From UBA1479 sp048263775 (GTDB lineage: Bacteria; Pseudomonadota; Alphaproteobacteria; Rhodospirillales; Casp-alpha2): a stretch of DNA of 64,000 nt. The DNA lies in assembly GCA_048263775.1 (NCBI GenBank), contig JBLXDU010000007.1, forward strand, positions 62,001 through 126,000. Direction: 5' to 3'. Positions within the stretch are counted from its first letter, which is position 1, and each line of letters opens with the position of its first letter. This document shows, piece after piece, positions 1 to 9,588 of this stretch. The notes beneath the pieces are model-generated. The model had not been told where the DNA came from, did no database searches, and saw only the letters and a list, made by a program, of their open reading frames with translations. A program made the translations under genes and the position numbers.

Positions 1-1
1 C

Positions 2-70
2 GAAAACCAAGCCTGCGCCGCCTTCGCCGATCCGCGTGGTTTCGGGCTCGGCGCGGTCGGCGATCGCTAG
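2..70 (+). CDS. C-terminal tail of an unidentified protein (partial)
   Basis: The second reading frame is open from the window edge to a TAG at 68-70 and encodes about 22 residues ending in AVGDR. The codons are almost all G/C-ending, as in neighbouring genes, which favours a real gene tail over chance. Too little is present to name a product. The stop lies 21 bases before the aminotransferase start, so the two may share an operon. Confidence 0.45.
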   Translation, partial: ENQACAAFADPRGFGLGAVGDR

Positions 71-91
71 GCCGGGGGCGGCCGCAGGCAT

Positions 92-1240
92 ATGGCGTTG
101 AAATCATCCAACCGCGGCCAAGTGCCGCCGTTCATCGTCATGGACGTCATGCGCGCTGCCGAGGAACGCGAACGCGCGGGTGAAAAGGTCCTTCACCTGG
201 AGGTCGGCCAGCCTGGCACCAGTGCCCCTTCCAAGGTGATCGAAGCGGCCCGCCAGGCCCTCGACCAAGAGCGCATCGGATATACCAACGCACTTGGCAT
301 GTGGGGCCTGCGCGAGGCCATCGCCCGCCATTACGACCGGGCCTACGGCGTCGCCGTGGATGCCGAGGACGTGGTGGTGACGACCGGCTCGTCCGGCGGG
401 TTCGTGCTGTCCTTCATGGCCGCCTTCGACCCCGGCGATCGGGTCGCCTTGGCGTCGCCGGGATACCCGGCCTACCGCAATATCCTGACCGGCCTGGGGG
501 TCGAGGTGATCGATCTGCCGACGACGCTTGAGGATAATTTCCAGCCGACGGTGGCGCGGCTCAAGGCACTCGACCAAGACCCCGACGGCCTGATCATCGC
601 CAGCCCGTCAAACCCGGCGGGGACCATGATCGCCCCGGCGGAGTTCAAGGCCCTGGTCGATCATTGCCGGGAACGCGGCATTCGTCTGATCTCCGATGAG
701 ATCTATCACGGCATCACCTATGGCGTGGCGGGGGTGACGGCGCTGGCCCATACGCGGGATGCCGTGGTCATCAACAGCTTCTCAAAATACTATTCCATGA
801 CCGGCTGGCGGCTGGGCTGGATGGTCGTGCCCAAGGATTTGCATCGGGCCATCGAATGCCTGGCGCAGAACCTGTTCATCTCGCCGCCCGGCATTTCCCA
901 GCACGCGGGCATGGCGGCCTTCGATTGTACCGAGGAACTGGAAGCCAACGTCCGCCATTATGCCCGCAACCGGGCGCTGTTGCTGGACAAGCTGCCGAAG
1001 GCCGGGTTCACGCGTCTGGCCCCGGCCGAGGGGGCGTTCTACATCTACGCCGACGTTTCGGACCTGACCAACGATTCCACTGAATTCTGCCGCCGCATGC
1101 TGGCCGAGGTCGGCGTCGCGGCGACACCGGGGGTGGATTTCGACCCGACCCGAGGCGACCATTTCGTGCGGTTTTCCTTCGCCGGCGGCGAGGACGAGGT
1201 ATCGCAGGCAGCCGACCGTCTTGTGGGCTGGAAACGCTAA
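92..1240 (+). CDS. PLP-dependent class I/II aminotransferase
   Basis: This is a 382-residue fold-type I aminotransferase that would move amino groups between an amino acid and a 2-oxo acid in the cytoplasm. The N-terminal VGQPG, the SPSNPAGT segment near residue 170, the SDEIYHG motif and the NSFSKYYSMTGWRLGW segment, with the PLP-binding lysine at about K232, are all typical of the aspartate/alanine aminotransferase group. The substrate cannot be read from sequence. The start is the ATG at 92; its ribosome-binding site is weak. The gene is convergent with rne and shares a terminator with it. Confidence 0.9.
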   Translation: MALKSSNRGQVPPFIVMDVMRAAEERERAGEKVLHLEVGQPGTSAPSKVIEAARQALDQERIGYTNALGMWGLREAIARHYDRAYGVAVDAEDVVVTTGSSGGFVLSFMAAFDPGDRVALASPGYPAYRNILTGLGVEVIDLPTTLEDNFQPTVARLKALDQDPDGLIIASPSNPAGTMIAPAEFKALVDHCRERGIRLISDEIYHGITYGVAGVTALAHTRDAVVINSFSKYYSMTGWRLGWMVVPKDLHRAIECLAQNLFISPPGISQHAGMAAFDCTEELEANVRHYARNRALLLDKLPKAGFTRLAPAEGAFYIYADVSDLTNDSTEFCRRMLAEVGVAATPGVDFDPTRGDHFVRFSFAGGEDEVSQAADRLVGWKR

Positions 1241-1242
1241 CG

Positions 1243-1279
1243 AAAAACGCCGGCGAGTGAGGCACCCGCCGGCGTTTTC
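1243..1279. terminator. Bidirectional rho-independent terminator
   Basis: A perfect 8-bp stem, CGCCGGCG at 1248-1255 and 1267-1274, has an 11-base loop. It is flanked by A residues on the left and T residues on the right, so it can stop transcription on either strand. It lies between the convergent aminotransferase and rne genes. Confidence 0.85.
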
Positions 1280-1302
1280 TTAACGTCACTTACCGTTCAG
1301 AT

Positions 1303-3843
1303 CTAATCGACCAGCCGGTTCCACCAGCCACGGCGAGGATTGGGCGGAGGCGTGTCAGCCCCGACTTCGATCACCACGGTCTTGGCGCTGTCTACTTCCG
1401 GCTCGGCCGCCGTCGCCACGGCCGGAGCGGCTGCGGCTTCAGGCTGAGGAGCGGGCTCTGGGGCCGGTTCCGGCGCAGCCTCGGGCTGGTCCGTGACGGG
1501 AGCGTCCGCCGTTTCCGCGGCTTGCGTCTCGGCAGCCGCGTCCTCGGCCTTCTTGGTGGTCCGCCGTCGGCGCGGCTTGGCGGGCTTGTCCTCGCCGTTG
1601 CCGTCATCGGCCGCCTTCGGGGCGCGCCGTGTACGGGTCCGCTTCGGCTTTTCCGCGACCTCGGGGGGCGTTTCGCTTGCCTCTGCGTCGGCAGCTTCCA
1701 CCACCGGTGCGTCGCCGGCTTCTGCATTTACCGCAGGGGCATCGCCATCGGCTGCCACATCATCGGATGCAGGGACGTCGGGTGTGGGGGCATCCGAGGC
1801 CGCATCATCGGCCTGGGGTTCGCCACCGGCGTCCGCCGCGATCTCGGTCTGGCCATCTTCCGAACGGTTTTCTTCCGGCCTCCGCCGCCGGCGTCCGCCG
1901 CGGCGTCCGCGCCGGCGCCGCTTGGGCGCGCCGTCTTCCGACTGTTCGCCTGCGCCTTCCCGCGTCTCGCGCGGCTCGCCGTCGCTGTCGGTATCGGTTT
2001 CCTCGCTGGCTTCGGTAGACTCGTTGGCGTCACCGTCCGTCCGCGTCTCCTGCGTGTCGTGGGCATCACCCTCGCCACCACGTTTGCGCCGCCGTGAGCG
2101 CCGCCGGCGCCGCCGACCGCCTTCTTCCTCGGACTTCTCGCCGTCGCTGTCGCCATCGGCGGTTGTCGTTGTCGCTGCTGCCGGCGTTGCCGCGGCGGGG
2201 GCTTTCGTCACTGTTTCCACGGCACCGTCGGATTTGATGCGCTCAAGCCGGTGGTCGGGCGGGATCAGGGTGTCGTCGGCTTCGATGCGGATGGTCAGAT
2301 CGAAGCGCTGCTCCATGTCGGTGATGGCATGGCGCTTGTTGTTGAACAGATAAAGCGCCACCGCCGTCGGCGTGATCAGGGTCAGCTGCGAGGAGCGGCC
2401 CTTCTGACCTTCCTCGCCCAGCACGCGAAGCATTTGCAGTGCCGTCGATTCCGTCGAACGGCGGATGCCCGAACCGCCGCAGTGGGCACAGGGCTCGAAG
2501 CTGGTTTCATGAAGGGCCGGGCGCAGGCGCTGGCGTGACAGTTCGAGCAGGCCGAAGGGGCTGATGCGGCCGATCTGGATGCGCGCGCGGTCGTTGCGCA
2601 TGGCGTCCTTCAGGCAGCGTTCGACTTTGGCCTGGTTACGGCTGACCTCCATGTCGATGAAGTCGATGACGATCAGGCCGGCAAGGTCGCGCAGGCGCAA
2701 CTGCCGGGCGATTTCCTCGGCGGCTTCCATATTGGTCTTGAGCGCCGTTTCCTCGATGTTGCGCTCTTTCGTCGCGCGGCCCGAGTTGACGTCGATGGAG
2801 ACCAGGGCTTCCGTTGGGTTAATGACAATGTAGCCGCCCGAGCGAAGCTGAACTTCGGGCTCGTGCATGGCGTCCATCTGGCTTTCGACCTGGAACTGCT
2901 GGAACAGCGGGATCGCGCCCTCTTCGTGAGGCTGGACCTTTTTCGCATGGCTGGGAATCAGCAGCTTCATAAAGTCCTTGGCCGCACGGTAGGCTTCGTT
3001 GCCCTGGACGATGATTTCGTCGATGTCCTTGGTATAGAGGTCGCGGATCGCGCGTTTGACGATGTCGCTTTCCTCATGCACCAGGGCCGGGGCGATGGAT
3101 TTCAGGGTCTTCTCCCGAACCTCGCCCCACAGGCGCAGCAGATAATCGTAATCGCGGCGGATTTCCGCCTTGGTTCGCTTCGATCCCGCCGTGCGCACGA
3201 TCACTGCCATGCCCTGGGGGATGTCCAGTTCGCCGAGGATCTGCTTGAGCTTCTTACGGTCGCCCGATTGCGCGATCTTGCGCGAAATACCGCCGCCGCG
3301 TGCCGTGTTCGGCATCAGCACGCAATAACGTCCGGCCAGCGACAGATAGGTGGTCAGCGCCGCGCCCTTGTTGCCGCGCTCTTCCTTGACGACCTGGACC
3401 AGCAGGATCTGGCGCCGCTTTACGACTTCCTGGATCTTGTACTGACGGCGCAGGTTGACCGGCCGACGGACGGGGATTTCCTCGTCCTCGCCACCGAGAA
3501 CCTCGACGCCTTCGCCGTCGTCCTCGTCGCTGTCCTCGTGCGCCTTGGCTTCCTGTTCCTGGTGCTCGGCGACCAGGGCTTCCCGGTCGGCGATCGGAAT
3601 TTGATAGTAGTCGGGATGGATTTCGCTGAAGGCCAAGAAGCCGTGACGGTTTCCGCCGTAGTCTACGAAGCAGGCCTGCAACGAGGGTTCAACCCGCGTT
3701 ACTTTGGCCAGATAGATGTTTCCCTTAAGCTGCTTCCGTGACTCTGACTCGACGTCAAATTCTTCCAGGCGGCTGCCGTTTGCGATCACGACCCGGGTCT
3801 CTTCCGGATGCGACGCATCGATGAGCATTCTCGTGGTTGGCAT
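1303..3843 (-). CDS. rne: Ribonuclease E
   Basis: The 846-residue endoribonuclease acts in rRNA processing and mRNA decay and forms the degradosome core. The N-terminal half carries the S1-like domain (VTRVEPSLQACFVDYGGNRHGF), the catalytic Asp region (VSIDVNSG, IDFIDM) and a Cys-x-x-Cys zinc-link (CAHCGGSG). The C-terminal half is low-complexity, with blocks of Arg and of Asp/Glu/Ala, and ends in the RRGWWNRL tail common in alphaproteobacterial RNase E. I place the start at the ATG complementary to 3841-3843, reading MPTTRMLIDASH, because it follows a GGAGAAC ribosome-binding site. An upstream in-frame extension is Cys/Arg/Pro-rich and unlikely to be protein. Confidence 0.97.
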   Translation of the reverse strand: MPTTRMLIDASHPEETRVVIANGSRLEEFDVESESRKQLKGNIYLAKVTRVEPSLQACFVDYGGNRHGFLAFSEIHPDYYQIPIADREALVAEHQEQEAKAHEDSDEDDGEGVEVLGGEDEEIPVRRPVNLRRQYKIQEVVKRRQILLVQVVKEERGNKGAALTTYLSLAGRYCVLMPNTARGGGISRKIAQSGDRKKLKQILGELDIPQGMAVIVRTAGSKRTKAEIRRDYDYLLRLWGEVREKTLKSIAPALVHEESDIVKRAIRDLYTKDIDEIIVQGNEAYRAAKDFMKLLIPSHAKKVQPHEEGAIPLFQQFQVESQMDAMHEPEVQLRSGGYIVINPTEALVSIDVNSGRATKERNIEETALKTNMEAAEEIARQLRLRDLAGLIVIDFIDMEVSRNQAKVERCLKDAMRNDRARIQIGRISPFGLLELSRQRLRPALHETSFEPCAHCGGSGIRRSTESTALQMLRVLGEEGQKGRSSQLTLITPTAVALYLFNNKRHAITDMEQRFDLTIRIEADDTLIPPDHRLERIKSDGAVETVTKAPAAATPAAATTTTADGDSDGEKSEEEGGRRRRRRSRRRKRGGEGDAHDTQETRTDGDANESTEASEETDTDSDGEPRETREGAGEQSEDGAPKRRRRGRRGGRRRRRPEENRSEDGQTEIAADAGGEPQADDAASDAPTPDVPASDDVAADGDAPAVNAEAGDAPVVEAADAEASETPPEVAEKPKRTRTRRAPKAADDGNGEDKPAKPRRRRTTKKAEDAAAETQAAETADAPVTDQPEAAPEPAPEPAPQPEAAAAPAVATAAEPEVDSAKTVVIEVGADTPPPNPRRGWWNRLVD

Positions 3844-4359
3844 AAAAAGGTGTTCTCCAGTGCCCGGCGGCGCGCACATTCGCCGGTTCCGGCAGGAAGT
3901 CGTTCCGCCGCGGGGCACATTTCTGTGATGTTAAGCTGGCCGCGCGCGCAGACATCCGGGCGTTCGCAAGCGAATACGCCAAAACTCTTTTCGGAGACTG
4001 CACGGCCGTTGCCAGCATCATTGTTCCTTAGGTGAGGTAAACCTCGTTCGGACACTCGTGGGCTCCGGCGAAAATCGCCTCGACATCGCCATGGACAGAG
4101 GGGGAGACCCATGCCCAGACGGTTCCGGCTACGACGGAGCCATTCCTCGCCCGTTTCCCCTACAATCGGGGAGAGGCGGGCCGGTGGAATTCTTCGCTTA
4201 CTAACATAGACAGTGACCGCCTGTTCCACAACGCTGTTTATGCCCAGTGCGACGATAGGGGACTGGGATTGCTCGGGAATTCCGGGCGGCCCCGAAGAAT
4301 GCCGCAACTGCGATAAAAAAGCGGACGGAATCAAAGGATTATCCTAAAATGCCGTCGGC
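3844..4359. other. Divergent intergenic region (rne leader and amidase upstream region)
   Basis: This 516-base region separates rne from the divergent amidase gene. No convincing coding sequence is present: the open frames lack family features and good ribosome-binding sites. Several short GC-rich inverted repeats (for example GCCGG-TT-CCGGC near 3890) lie on the rne side. Enterobacterial rne mRNA has a long structured leader used for autoregulation, and this spacing would allow the same here, but that is inference. I cannot assign promoters with confidence. Confidence 0.5.
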
Positions 4360-5790
4360 ATGACAGCGAACCGAACCATCGACGTCGCGGCACGGGGAGG
4401 CGTGAGCACGCGGCCCCTCTATCGAGCCATGGGACTTGGCGGGCGAATCCGCCGTTATGCTATGATTTTCAGTGCTTTATGTCTTGGGGCCTTGGCTGCG
4501 GGCCAGGTTCGCGCGGCGGACGCCGTGGTCACCGATCTGCAAAGCGGGATCAGCGGGAATGGGGCCCGATTCGCCCTGCATCTGGACCGCCGGGTCGCGT
4601 TCCGCCTGTTCACCTTGGCCAACCCCTACCGTGTCGTGATCGATCTGCCGGAAGTCGGCTGGCAACTGCCGGCCAGGCCGTTGCCGGGCAAACAGGGCGT
4701 GTTCAACGGCTTGCGCTATGGCCTGTTCCGGCCGGGTAATTCAAGAATCGTGTTTGAATTTCAACACCCGGTGCAGGTGGCGGACGCCTATGTCACTCCG
4801 GGTACGGGCAGCACTGCCTTCGAATTGGTAATCGACGCCCAGCGCACCACCGATGACATTTTCGCGGCTTCCGTCGCCATGCCGCCCCGCGAGATCGCGG
4901 GTCTGCGCCCGCGTGGTGCCGCCAAGCCGCCGGCTGTTGCCGCGTCCAGCCGGCTGCAATCCGTCACGCGGCGCACTGCCGCCCTGGTCGCGCCCGCGAA
5001 TGCGGCCCCGGTCCCTGCCGGGATGCAAACCCAAGTCGCCAATTACCTGCCCATGCCGCCGCGCCGTCCGGGTGGGCGCCCATCCGCCCATCGTCCGCTG
5101 GTGGTCATCGACCCCGGCCATGGCGGCGTCGATCCCGGCGCGCAAAGCCGCCACGGCATTTACGAAAAACATGTGGTGTTGGCGCTGGGGCGTGAAATTA
5201 CCCGCCAACTGCGTGCCTCGGGCCGTTACCGGGCGGAACTGACCCGCGACCGCGACGTGTTCATCCGCCTGCGTGACAGGGTCGCCATCGCGCGCAAGAA
5301 GGGGGCCGACATCTTCATTTCCGTGCATGCGGATTCCATCCGAAATTCCAAGGTTTCCGGGCCCTCGGTCTATACCCTGTCGGAGAAGGCGTCGGATAAG
5401 GAAGCGGCCGAGTTGGCCGAGCGGGAAAACAAGGCCGACCTGATCGCCGGCATGGACCTGAGTCACGAAAGCGCAGATGTCGCCAACATCCTGATTGATC
5501 TGGCGCAGCGCGAGTCCATGAACCAGTCGGCGCGCTTCGCCGGTCATCTGGTCAGCGAACTGGGCAACAAGACCGAAGTCCTGCCGCGGCCGCACCGCTT
5601 TGCCGGGTTCGCCGTGTTGAAGGCGCCGGACCTGCCGTCGGTGCTGCTGGAAACCGGGTTCCTGTCGAACCGCGACGACGAGCGCCGCCTGACCAGCAAG
5701 TCCTACCGCCGGCAGTTGGCGTCCGCGATTGTCGCCGCGATCGACCGGTATTTCGGCGCCGTCGAGCAGGCCAAGGTTCGTCAGCCGTAG
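4360..5790 (+). CDS. amiC: N-acetylmuramoyl-L-alanine amidase, AmiC type
   Basis: This periplasmic zinc amidase cleaves the lactyl-L-alanine bond of peptidoglycan during daughter-cell separation. A hydrophobic segment (YAMIFSALCLGALAAG) ending near AQVRA serves as export signal; an AMIN targeting domain follows at about residues 55-155 and the Amidase_3 domain at about 245-470. Zinc and catalytic residues are visible: H254 in DPGHGG, E269 in GIYEKHVV, H323 in ISVHAD and E431 in LLETGF. The start is uncertain: neither ATG 4360 nor ATG 4429 has a clear ribosome-binding site. The gene lies upstream of mrcA on the same strand, a usual alphaproteobacterial order. Confidence 0.95.
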   Translation: MTANRTIDVAARGGVSTRPLYRAMGLGGRIRRYAMIFSALCLGALAAGQVRAADAVVTDLQSGISGNGARFALHLDRRVAFRLFTLANPYRVVIDLPEVGWQLPARPLPGKQGVFNGLRYGLFRPGNSRIVFEFQHPVQVADAYVTPGTGSTAFELVIDAQRTTDDIFAASVAMPPREIAGLRPRGAAKPPAVAASSRLQSVTRRTAALVAPANAAPVPAGMQTQVANYLPMPPRRPGGRPSAHRPLVVIDPGHGGVDPGAQSRHGIYEKHVVLALGREITRQLRASGRYRAELTRDRDVFIRLRDRVAIARKKGADIFISVHADSIRNSKVSGPSVYTLSEKASDKEAAELAERENKADLIAGMDLSHESADVANILIDLAQRESMNQSARFAGHLVSELGNKTEVLPRPHRFAGFAVLKAPDLPSVLLETGFLSNRDDERRLTSKSYRRQLASAIVAAIDRYFGAVEQAKVRQP

Positions 5791-5908
5791 CCGTGGCGCC
5801 ATAATTTGTTCATAAACCCCTGGAAATGTGCAATGAACCCGCCCGCCGGTCCTGTCCGGGGGCGGTTTCTCGGGCGATTGCCCGGCAAAACGAAAGTGCA
5901 GCGTTAGC

Positions 5909-8371
5909 ATGTTCCGCCTGTTGTCCTCGATTGTCGGATTGATCGTCATCGGCGCCGTGCTCGGCGGGGCGGGGCTGCTCTATGTGCTGTACATCTATGG
6001 CCAGGATCTGCCCGACTACCGGCAACTTGCCAATTACGAGCCGCCGGTGATGACACGGGTGCACGCTGGCGACGGGCGCCTGCTGGCCGAATTCGCCCGC
6101 CAGAAACGCGTGTTCGTGCCGATCGAGGCGATCCCCAAACGGGTCATCAAGGCCTTCCTGTCGGCCGAGGACAAGACGTTCTACGAACATCCGGGCATCG
6201 ACATTCCGGGTGTGATGGCGGCGGCGCTGCGCAATTTGAAGAACATCGGCTCCGACCGCCGGCCCCAGGGGGCGTCGACCATCACCCAGCAGGTCGCCAA
6301 AAACTTCCTTTTGACCAACGAGGTCTCGTTCGAGCGCAAGATCAAGGAAGCGATCCTGGCGTTCCGCATCGAGCGTGCGTTCTCCAAGGACCGGATTCTT
6401 GAACTTTACCTGAACGAGATCTATCTGGGGCAAGGATCCTACGGGGTCGCGGCGGCGGCGCTCAACTATTTCAACAAGTCCATGGACGAACTGACCGTGG
6501 CCGAGGCCGCCTACCTGGCGGCCCTGCCGAAGGCACCCAATAACTATCATCCGATCCGCCATCTTCAGGCGGCGCAGGCACGCCGTGACTGGGTCGTCAA
6601 TCGCATGCTCGAAGACGGCCTGATCACCGATGAAGAAGCCAAGCACGCCTGGACTGAGCCGCTGCGCGTCAGCCAGCGCATCGATACGGAATTCGTCGAG
6701 GCCGATTATTTCGCCGAGGAAGTGCGCCGCGAACTGCTTGACCAATACGGCGAGGATCAGTTGTACAACGGCGGCCTGTCCGTGCGCACCACCCTGGACC
6801 CGCGCCTGCAGCGGATCGCCGAGAAAGCGCTGCGCGACGGCCTGGAGAACTTCGACCGCCGGGTCCGCGCCTGGCGTGGGCCGCTGGCGCGGGTGCCCGA
6901 CGGGGTCAGTTTCGGCGGCGCGCCGGAATGGCGCTCGATCCTGGCCGCCTACAAGGCGCCCAAGGGGCTTGAGCATCACAAGATCGCCATCGTCACGGCC
7001 GTCGACGGCGAGGCGGCCCATCTGGGCCTGGCCGACGGCACGGCCGGGCGGATGCCGATGTCCCTGATGTCCTGGGCGCGGCGGCGGATCGACGAGGACA
7101 CCTGGGCGCCCCGGCCCAAGCGCCCGGCGGACGTCGTGGTGCCGGGCGACATCATCGCCGTCAGCGCCGAGACCGAGGACGAAGACGGCAAGCCCGTGCC
7201 GCAAGGCAGTTACGCGCTGCGCCAGTTGCCGGAAGTCCAGGGCGGCATCGTCGCGATGGACCCGCATACGGGCCGCGTGCTGGCCATGGTCGGGGGCTAT
7301 TCCTTCCAAATCAACCAGTTCAACCGGGTGACGCAGGCCTGGCGGCAGCCCGGCTCGGCGGTCAAGCCGTTCGTCTATCTGGCCGGGTTGGACGCCGGAT
7401 ACACGCCGTCGACGCGCATCCTCGACGCGCCCTTCGTGGTCGATCAGGGCCCGGGCCTGCCCAAGTGGCGGCCCGGCAACTACACCAACAAATTCTACGG
7501 GCCGTCGACCATGCGGCTCGGCATCGAGAAATCGCGCAACCTGATGACCGTGCGCCTGGCTCAGACCATCGGCATGGAGAAAGTGTGCAGCTATGTCGAA
7601 TCGTTCGGCATCGTCGACCATCTGCCGCGGGCCCTGTCCATGGCCCTGGGTGCCGGGGAAACGACACTTTTGCGCCTGACCACGGCCTACGCCATGCTGG
7701 TCAACGGCGGCAAGCGGATCGAGCCGACCCTGATCGACCGCATACAGGACCGCAAGGGGCGCACCGTGTTCCGCCATGACGACCGGCCCTGCCCGCACTG
7801 CCGCACCGGGGCCTGGACGGGGGCGGAACGGGTGCCTGACGTGCCCGATATCCGCGAACAGGTCGCCGACCCGGCCAGCGCCTATCAGATGGTGTCCATG
7901 CTGGAAGGCGTGGTCAAACGCGGCACGGGGGTGCGCATCGGCCGCGAGGTAAACAAGACCCTGGCCGGCAAGACCGGCACCACAAACAAGAACCGCGATG
8001 CCTGGTTCATGGGGTTCTCGCCCGATCTGACGGTCGGCGTGTTCGTCGGCTACGATACCCCGGAAACCCTGGGCCGCCGGGAAACCGGATCGTCCGTGGC
8101 CGCGCCCATCTTCGCCCAGTTCATGAAACAGGCGCTTAAGAACACGCCCGCCATCCCGTTCCGAATTCCGCCCGGCATCCGCCTGGTGCGGGTCGACGCG
8201 CAGACCGGCCTGCCGGCCTTGATCGGCCAGACCGAGGACGTGATCTGGGAAAGCTTCAAGCCAGGCACCGTGCCGAAGGAGGACACGGAAGTCATTTCCG
8301 CCGGCCAGGGCATGTCGGGCGGCGGCGACGCCACCCAGCAACCCTTCGGCGGCACGGGCGGGCTGTACTGA
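5909..8371 (+). CDS. mrcA: Penicillin-binding protein 1A (bifunctional transglycosylase/transpeptidase)
   Basis: The 820-residue class A penicillin-binding protein polymerises and cross-links peptidoglycan at the inner membrane. It has one N-terminal membrane helix (about 5-28). The GT51 domain shows EDKTFYEHPG, QGASTITQQVAKN and LELYLNEIYLGQGSYGV. An inserted OB-like region follows, then the transpeptidase domain with S483-x-x-K486 (GSAVKPF), the SRN motif and KTGTTN. The C-terminus is Gly/Gln-rich. The gene follows the amidase at 118 bases, linking synthesis and hydrolysis of the wall. Confidence 0.97.
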   Translation: MFRLLSSIVGLIVIGAVLGGAGLLYVLYIYGQDLPDYRQLANYEPPVMTRVHAGDGRLLAEFARQKRVFVPIEAIPKRVIKAFLSAEDKTFYEHPGIDIPGVMAAALRNLKNIGSDRRPQGASTITQQVAKNFLLTNEVSFERKIKEAILAFRIERAFSKDRILELYLNEIYLGQGSYGVAAAALNYFNKSMDELTVAEAAYLAALPKAPNNYHPIRHLQAAQARRDWVVNRMLEDGLITDEEAKHAWTEPLRVSQRIDTEFVEADYFAEEVRRELLDQYGEDQLYNGGLSVRTTLDPRLQRIAEKALRDGLENFDRRVRAWRGPLARVPDGVSFGGAPEWRSILAAYKAPKGLEHHKIAIVTAVDGEAAHLGLADGTAGRMPMSLMSWARRRIDEDTWAPRPKRPADVVVPGDIIAVSAETEDEDGKPVPQGSYALRQLPEVQGGIVAMDPHTGRVLAMVGGYSFQINQFNRVTQAWRQPGSAVKPFVYLAGLDAGYTPSTRILDAPFVVDQGPGLPKWRPGNYTNKFYGPSTMRLGIEKSRNLMTVRLAQTIGMEKVCSYVESFGIVDHLPRALSMALGAGETTLLRLTTAYAMLVNGGKRIEPTLIDRIQDRKGRTVFRHDDRPCPHCRTGAWTGAERVPDVPDIREQVADPASAYQMVSMLEGVVKRGTGVRIGREVNKTLAGKTGTTNKNRDAWFMGFSPDLTVGVFVGYDTPETLGRRETGSSVAAPIFAQFMKQALKNTPAIPFRIPPGIRLVRVDAQTGLPALIGQTEDVIWESFKPGTVPKEDTEVISAGQGMSGGGDATQQPFGGTGGLY

Positions 8372-8458
8372 TCCTGCCTTTGCACCCATATTGATCCGGC
8401 GGCCTGCGTCCGCTACAACCCCCTGCCGACCCAACAACGGAAGCCACAGAGCCCCGCC

Positions 8459-9578
8459 ATGCGCGCCGAAATCACCAGCATCGTTCAGGACATCGAGCAG
8501 TCATTGGAACTGCTGAGGAGGCATCTTTGACTACGACGATGCCGTTCTTAAACTCCAGGAACTGAACGCCCAGGCGGAAAACCCCGAACTGTGGAACAAC
8601 CCGGAAAAAGCCCAGGCCCTGATGCGCGAGCGCAACCGCCTGGAAGCCGGGATCAAGGATATCGACGCGGTCGAGCGTGAACTGACCGACAGTGTTGAGC
8701 TGATCGAAATGGGCGAGGCCGAGGGCGACGACGCCATCGTCGCCGAGGCCGAAGCGGCGCTGACGGCGCTGAAGGTCCGCGCCGACGCGGCGGAGTTGGA
8801 AACGCTCCTGTCCGGCGAGGCCGACGCCAACGACGCCTATCTTGAAGTTCACGCCGGGGCCGGTGGCACTGAGGCCCAGGACTGGGCCGAAATGCTGCTC
8901 CGCATGTACGCGCGCTGGGCCGAGTCCCATGGCCACAAGGTCGAATGGCTGGAAGAAAGCCCCGGCGAAGAAGCGGGCATCAAGTCGGCGACCCTGAAGA
9001 TTTCCGGTCACAACGCCTATGGCTGGCTCAAGACCGAAAGCGGCGTGCACCGGCTGGTTCGCATCTCGCCCTACGATTCCAGTGCCCGCCGCCATACCAG
9101 TTTTTCCTCGGCCTGGGTCTATCCGGTGGTCGACGACACCATTGAGGTCGTGATCGAGGACAAGGACCTGCGCATTGACACCTACCGGGCGTCGGGTGCG
9201 GGCGGCCAGCACGTCAACAAGACCGACAGCGCCATTCGCATCACCCACCTGCCGACCAATATCGTCGTGCAGTGCCAGAACGACCGCTCACAGCACAAGA
9301 ACCGGGCCCAGGCCTTCGCCATGCTGAAGGCGCGGCTGTACGAGCATGAACTGCGCAAGCGTGAGGAAGAGGCCCAGGCCCAGGCGGACGCCAAGACCGA
9401 CATCGGCTGGGGCCACCAGATCCGCTCCTACGTCCTGCAGCCCTATCAGATGGTCAAGGACCTGCGCACCAACGTCGAGACGTCGAACACCCAGGCGGTG
9501 CTTGATGGTGACCTCGACGAATTCATGGCCGCCGCCCTGGCTCAGCGGGTCAAGGGGTCGGACGCGGCGGCGGGGTAG
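8459..9578 (+). CDS. prfB: Peptide chain release factor 2, with programmed +1 frameshift
   Basis: RF2 recognises UGA and UAA and triggers peptide release. A 23-codon first frame starts at ATG 8459 and stops at TGA 8528-8530; skipping one T there continues in the +1 frame from GAC 8529, giving about 372 residues. The site reads AGGAGG, a short spacer, then CTTTGAC, the conserved autoregulatory frameshift signal of prfB. The body contains the GGQ peptidyl-hydrolysis motif (GAGGQHVNKTDSA) and SPY in place of the SPF codon-recognition tripeptide (RISPYDSSARRHTSF). It is convergent with the next gene, with only 10 bases between them. Confidence 0.96.
8515..8531 (+). promoter_or_regulatory. prfB programmed +1 frameshift site
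   Basis: An internal Shine-Dalgarno-like AGGAGG at 8516-8521 is followed by CAT and the slippery CTT-TGA-C heptamer at 8525-8531. The arrangement matches the known bacterial prfB signal: when RF2 is scarce, ribosomes pause at the UGA and slip +1. A gene finder that ignores it would start the gene about 150 bases too late. Confidence 0.95.
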
Positions 9579-9588
9579 CCCGAGGGGG

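Noticed and set aside
5810..8437. Very long open frame (about 875 codons) on the minus strand opposite mrcA
   Set aside because: It is antisense to a clear penicillin-binding protein, has no family features, and long antisense frames are expected in high-GC coding DNA.
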